Assembly: GCF_003429565.1 (NCBI RefSeq) | Contig: NZ_QUAK01000051.1 | Coordinates: 1 to 64,000 of the forward strand | Length of the DNA: 64,000 nt | Direction: 5' to 3' | Origin: Streptomyces triticagri | GTDB taxonomy: Bacteria > Actinomycetota > Actinomycetes > Streptomycetales > Streptomycetaceae | Part shown: piece by piece, positions 63,006 through 64,000 of the stretch | Numbering within the stretch: the stretch's first letter is position 1 | Layout of the letters: every line of letters begins with the position of its first letter | The notes under the pieces: generated by a model | What the model was told of the DNA's origin: nothing | The model's input: the letters and a program-made list of their open reading frames with translations, nothing else | Database searches by the model: none | Made by a program: the position numbers and the translations under genes

Positions 63006-63266
63006 TCAGCGCTCGTAGTGGTAGCGGCAGGCAGCCACGCGGATCTCGTCCTCGACGATCTTGTACACGAGCCGGTGTTCGTCGGTGATGCGGCGGGACC
63101 AGTAGCCGTGGAAGCCGTGCTTGAGCGGCTCCGGTTTGCCGATCCCCTCGTTGCCGTTGCGGGCGATGTCCTGCAGGAGTGCGTTGATCCGCTTGTCCAC
63201 CCTGCGGTCCTGCACCTGCCACCACACGTAGTCGGCCCAACTCGATTCGTCCCAGACGAGCTTCAC
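63006..63266 (-). CDS. yoeB: Toxin of the Txe/YoeB family
   Basis: An 86-residue RelE-superfamily mRNA endonuclease. Features: LVWDESSWADYVWWQVQDRR at the N-terminus and the C-terminal active part KHGFHGYWSRRITDEHRLVY and IRVAACRYHYE with catalytic His/Tyr near the end. YoeB cuts mRNA at the ribosomal A site. Start ATG 63266 overlaps the antitoxin stop by 4 bp, in the antitoxin-first order. YoeB/YefM pairs of Streptomyces have been shown to be functional in other species. Confidence 0.94.
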   Translation of the reverse strand: MKLVWDESSWADYVWWQVQDRRVDKRINALLQDIARNGNEGIGKPEPLKHGFHGYWSRRITDEHRLVYKIVEDEIRVAACRYHYER

Positions 63267-63514
63267 TCCGCAAGCTCCCGCACCGTGCCGCCGCCGCTCT
63301 CCAGGCGGTCGATGGATGCGAGCAGGCGTCGGGCGTTCTCCGGGCTGCGGAGCAGGTGAGCCGTCTCCTTCAGTGCCTCGTACTCCTCCAGCGCCACGAT
63401 CACCACCGGGTCATGTCCCGCGCGAGTCACTATGACCTCCTCGCGGTCGTCCACCACGGCGCTGAGCGTCTCGGCGTACTTCGCCCGGGATTCGGTGTAG
63501 GTCATGGTGCGCAC
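63263..63514 (-). CDS. yefM: Antitoxin of the Phd/YefM family
   Basis: An 83-residue antitoxin. GTG 63514 is chosen because AAGGAGG sits six bases upstream; ATG 63505 would be too far. The N-terminal DNA-binding fold is TYTESRAKYAETLSAVVDDR, EEVIVTRAGHDPVVIVALEE, and the C-terminal helix (LLASIDRLESGGGTVRELAE) would cover the YoeB active site. It should also repress its own promoter in the 63515-63607 gap. Confidence 0.94.
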   Translation of the reverse strand: MRTMTYTESRAKYAETLSAVVDDREEVIVTRAGHDPVVIVALEEYEALKETAHLLRSPENARRLLASIDRLESGGGTVRELAE

Positions 63515-63607
63515 GAGGGCCTCCTTGTGCGGTAGCAGAGCGGACAGAATTCTGTACGTACAGGAAATTGTACGCCCGCGATTCGGTGCGGGCGGGCCGG
63601 TCTGCTG

Positions 63608-64000
63608 TCAGTGGTGGGCGCGTGGGTGGCGGTCGAAGGCTTTGGTGAGGGTCGCGAGCTCCTCGGACTCCGCGTCCTCGTGCTCGTCCTCGTACCGGCC
63701 CTCCGATCTGCGGTGGCCGACGACGGTCTCGGCGGTGAAGTCGGGGCGGTCGAAGAAGTATTCGTCGAGGCAGTAGTCGAGGCCGGACTCGATGAAGAGG
63801 TCGAGGGATTCGCGGGCGCAGTGGGTGAGGAGGCCGTCGGCGATGTGCCAGTGCGTGCCGTCGAACCAGAAGACGCCGCCCGCGTAGTGGATGGTGGCGC
63901 CGGTCGTGGTGTCGACGATGTTCAGCGATTCGTAGTTCTCCGGGCGGTCCTGGACCAGGGCGCGCAGGTCCGCGGGGACGCCGTCGAACAGCGCCTGCTG
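63608..64000 (-). CDS. Unknown acidic protein, partial (5' end outside window)
   Basis: The frame is open to the last base and stops at 63608, giving 130 visible C-terminal residues. The sequence includes LFDGVPADLRALVQDRPENY, IVDTTTGATIHYAGGVFWFD, GTHWHIADGLLTHCARESLD, YCLDEYFFDRPDFTAETVVG and an Asp/Glu-rich tail (EGRYEDEHEDAESEELATLT). Codon usage is typical of the genome. No family was recognised. Confidence 0.7.
   Translation of the reverse strand, partial: QQALFDGVPADLRALVQDRPENYESLNIVDTTTGATIHYAGGVFWFDGTHWHIADGLLTHCARESLDLFIESGLDYCLDEYFFDRPDFTAETVVGHRRSEGRYEDEHEDAESEELATLTKAFDRHPRAHH

Overview
The window is chromosomal DNA from a Streptomyces-type actinomycete. Evidence: very high GC with near-saturated GC at third codon positions, many GTG/TTG starts, the Streptomyces-style whiJ-like gene set (HTH, DUF397, anti-sigma-like ATPase), cdgB, a groEL2 preceded by CIRCE elements, DasR-type operators next to amino-sugar genes, and copies of the GC-rich 'gtcctca-cgccggacgggct' intergenic repeat. 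From memory, the order terD, nagK/nagA, cdgB, otsB/otsA, thrC, cold-shock gene, groEL2 resembles the SCO4270-SCO4296 region of S. coelicolor; this was not checked by a search.

Layout. 1-8028: a LacI-regulated catabolic operon (FAD oxidoreductase, HyuA-like ATPase, an unknown protein, an IT-type permease) followed by a Tat-exported beta-propeller enzyme. 8057-9856: a two-component pair whose response regulator is broken. 9992-12806: small membrane and secreted proteins, a guanidine-III riboswitch with its SMR exporter, an APH(6)-like kinase and a collapsed GNAT pseudogene. 12817-18239: redox genes, a SnoaL-like protein, a LysR regulator, a pentapeptide-repeat protein and an unknown protein. 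18494-22531: a SenS/SenR-like two-component system and an HbpS-like secreted heme-binding protein, with a thiostrepton-resistance-type rRNA methyltransferase between them. 22639-26068: propeller lipoprotein, M1 peptidase, TerD. 26275-30646: amino-sugar genes nagK and nagA behind a DasR-like site, then a PfkB kinase and a class II aldolase. 30665-34604: carbohydrate-binding membrane protein, cdgB, flavin reductase.

34630-37970 holds an AbiEii-type nucleotidyltransferase pair and a whiJ-like cluster with a recent partial duplication. 37960-40549 has a membrane protein, a GNAT, ArfB and a SIS-domain sugar enzyme divergent from a sugar-binding lipoprotein (40732-42027), with a second DasR-like site between them. 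42361-52176 has DUF3263 and otsB, then an organosulfur module (IclR regulator, Cys-rich leader peptide, DszB-like desulfinase, SsuA/C/B transporter, a cytosolic binding-protein homologue, an SsuD-type monooxygenase), then otsA. 52281-55498: an LAATG cell-wall protein and glucosyl-3-phosphoglycerate synthase. 55605-58133: SAM-I riboswitch, thrC, a CysO-like sulfur carrier and a cold-shock protein. 58245-64000: a GH172 (DUF2961) secreted enzyme with twin operators, groEL2 with two CIRCE elements, a YefM/YoeB pair and a partial unknown gene.

Strongest leads for new biology: the organosulfur module, where a protein that pipelines would label a substrate-binding protein keeps the Cys/His/Arg pattern of DszB desulfinase; the HyuA-without-HyuB operon at the start; the tsr-like methyltransferase beside the heme-sensing genes; and the CysO homologue that is encoded already ending in Gly-Gly-Cys. 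No rRNA, tRNA, CRISPR array, intact insertion sequence or prophage was seen. All family calls are made by eye from the translated sequence.
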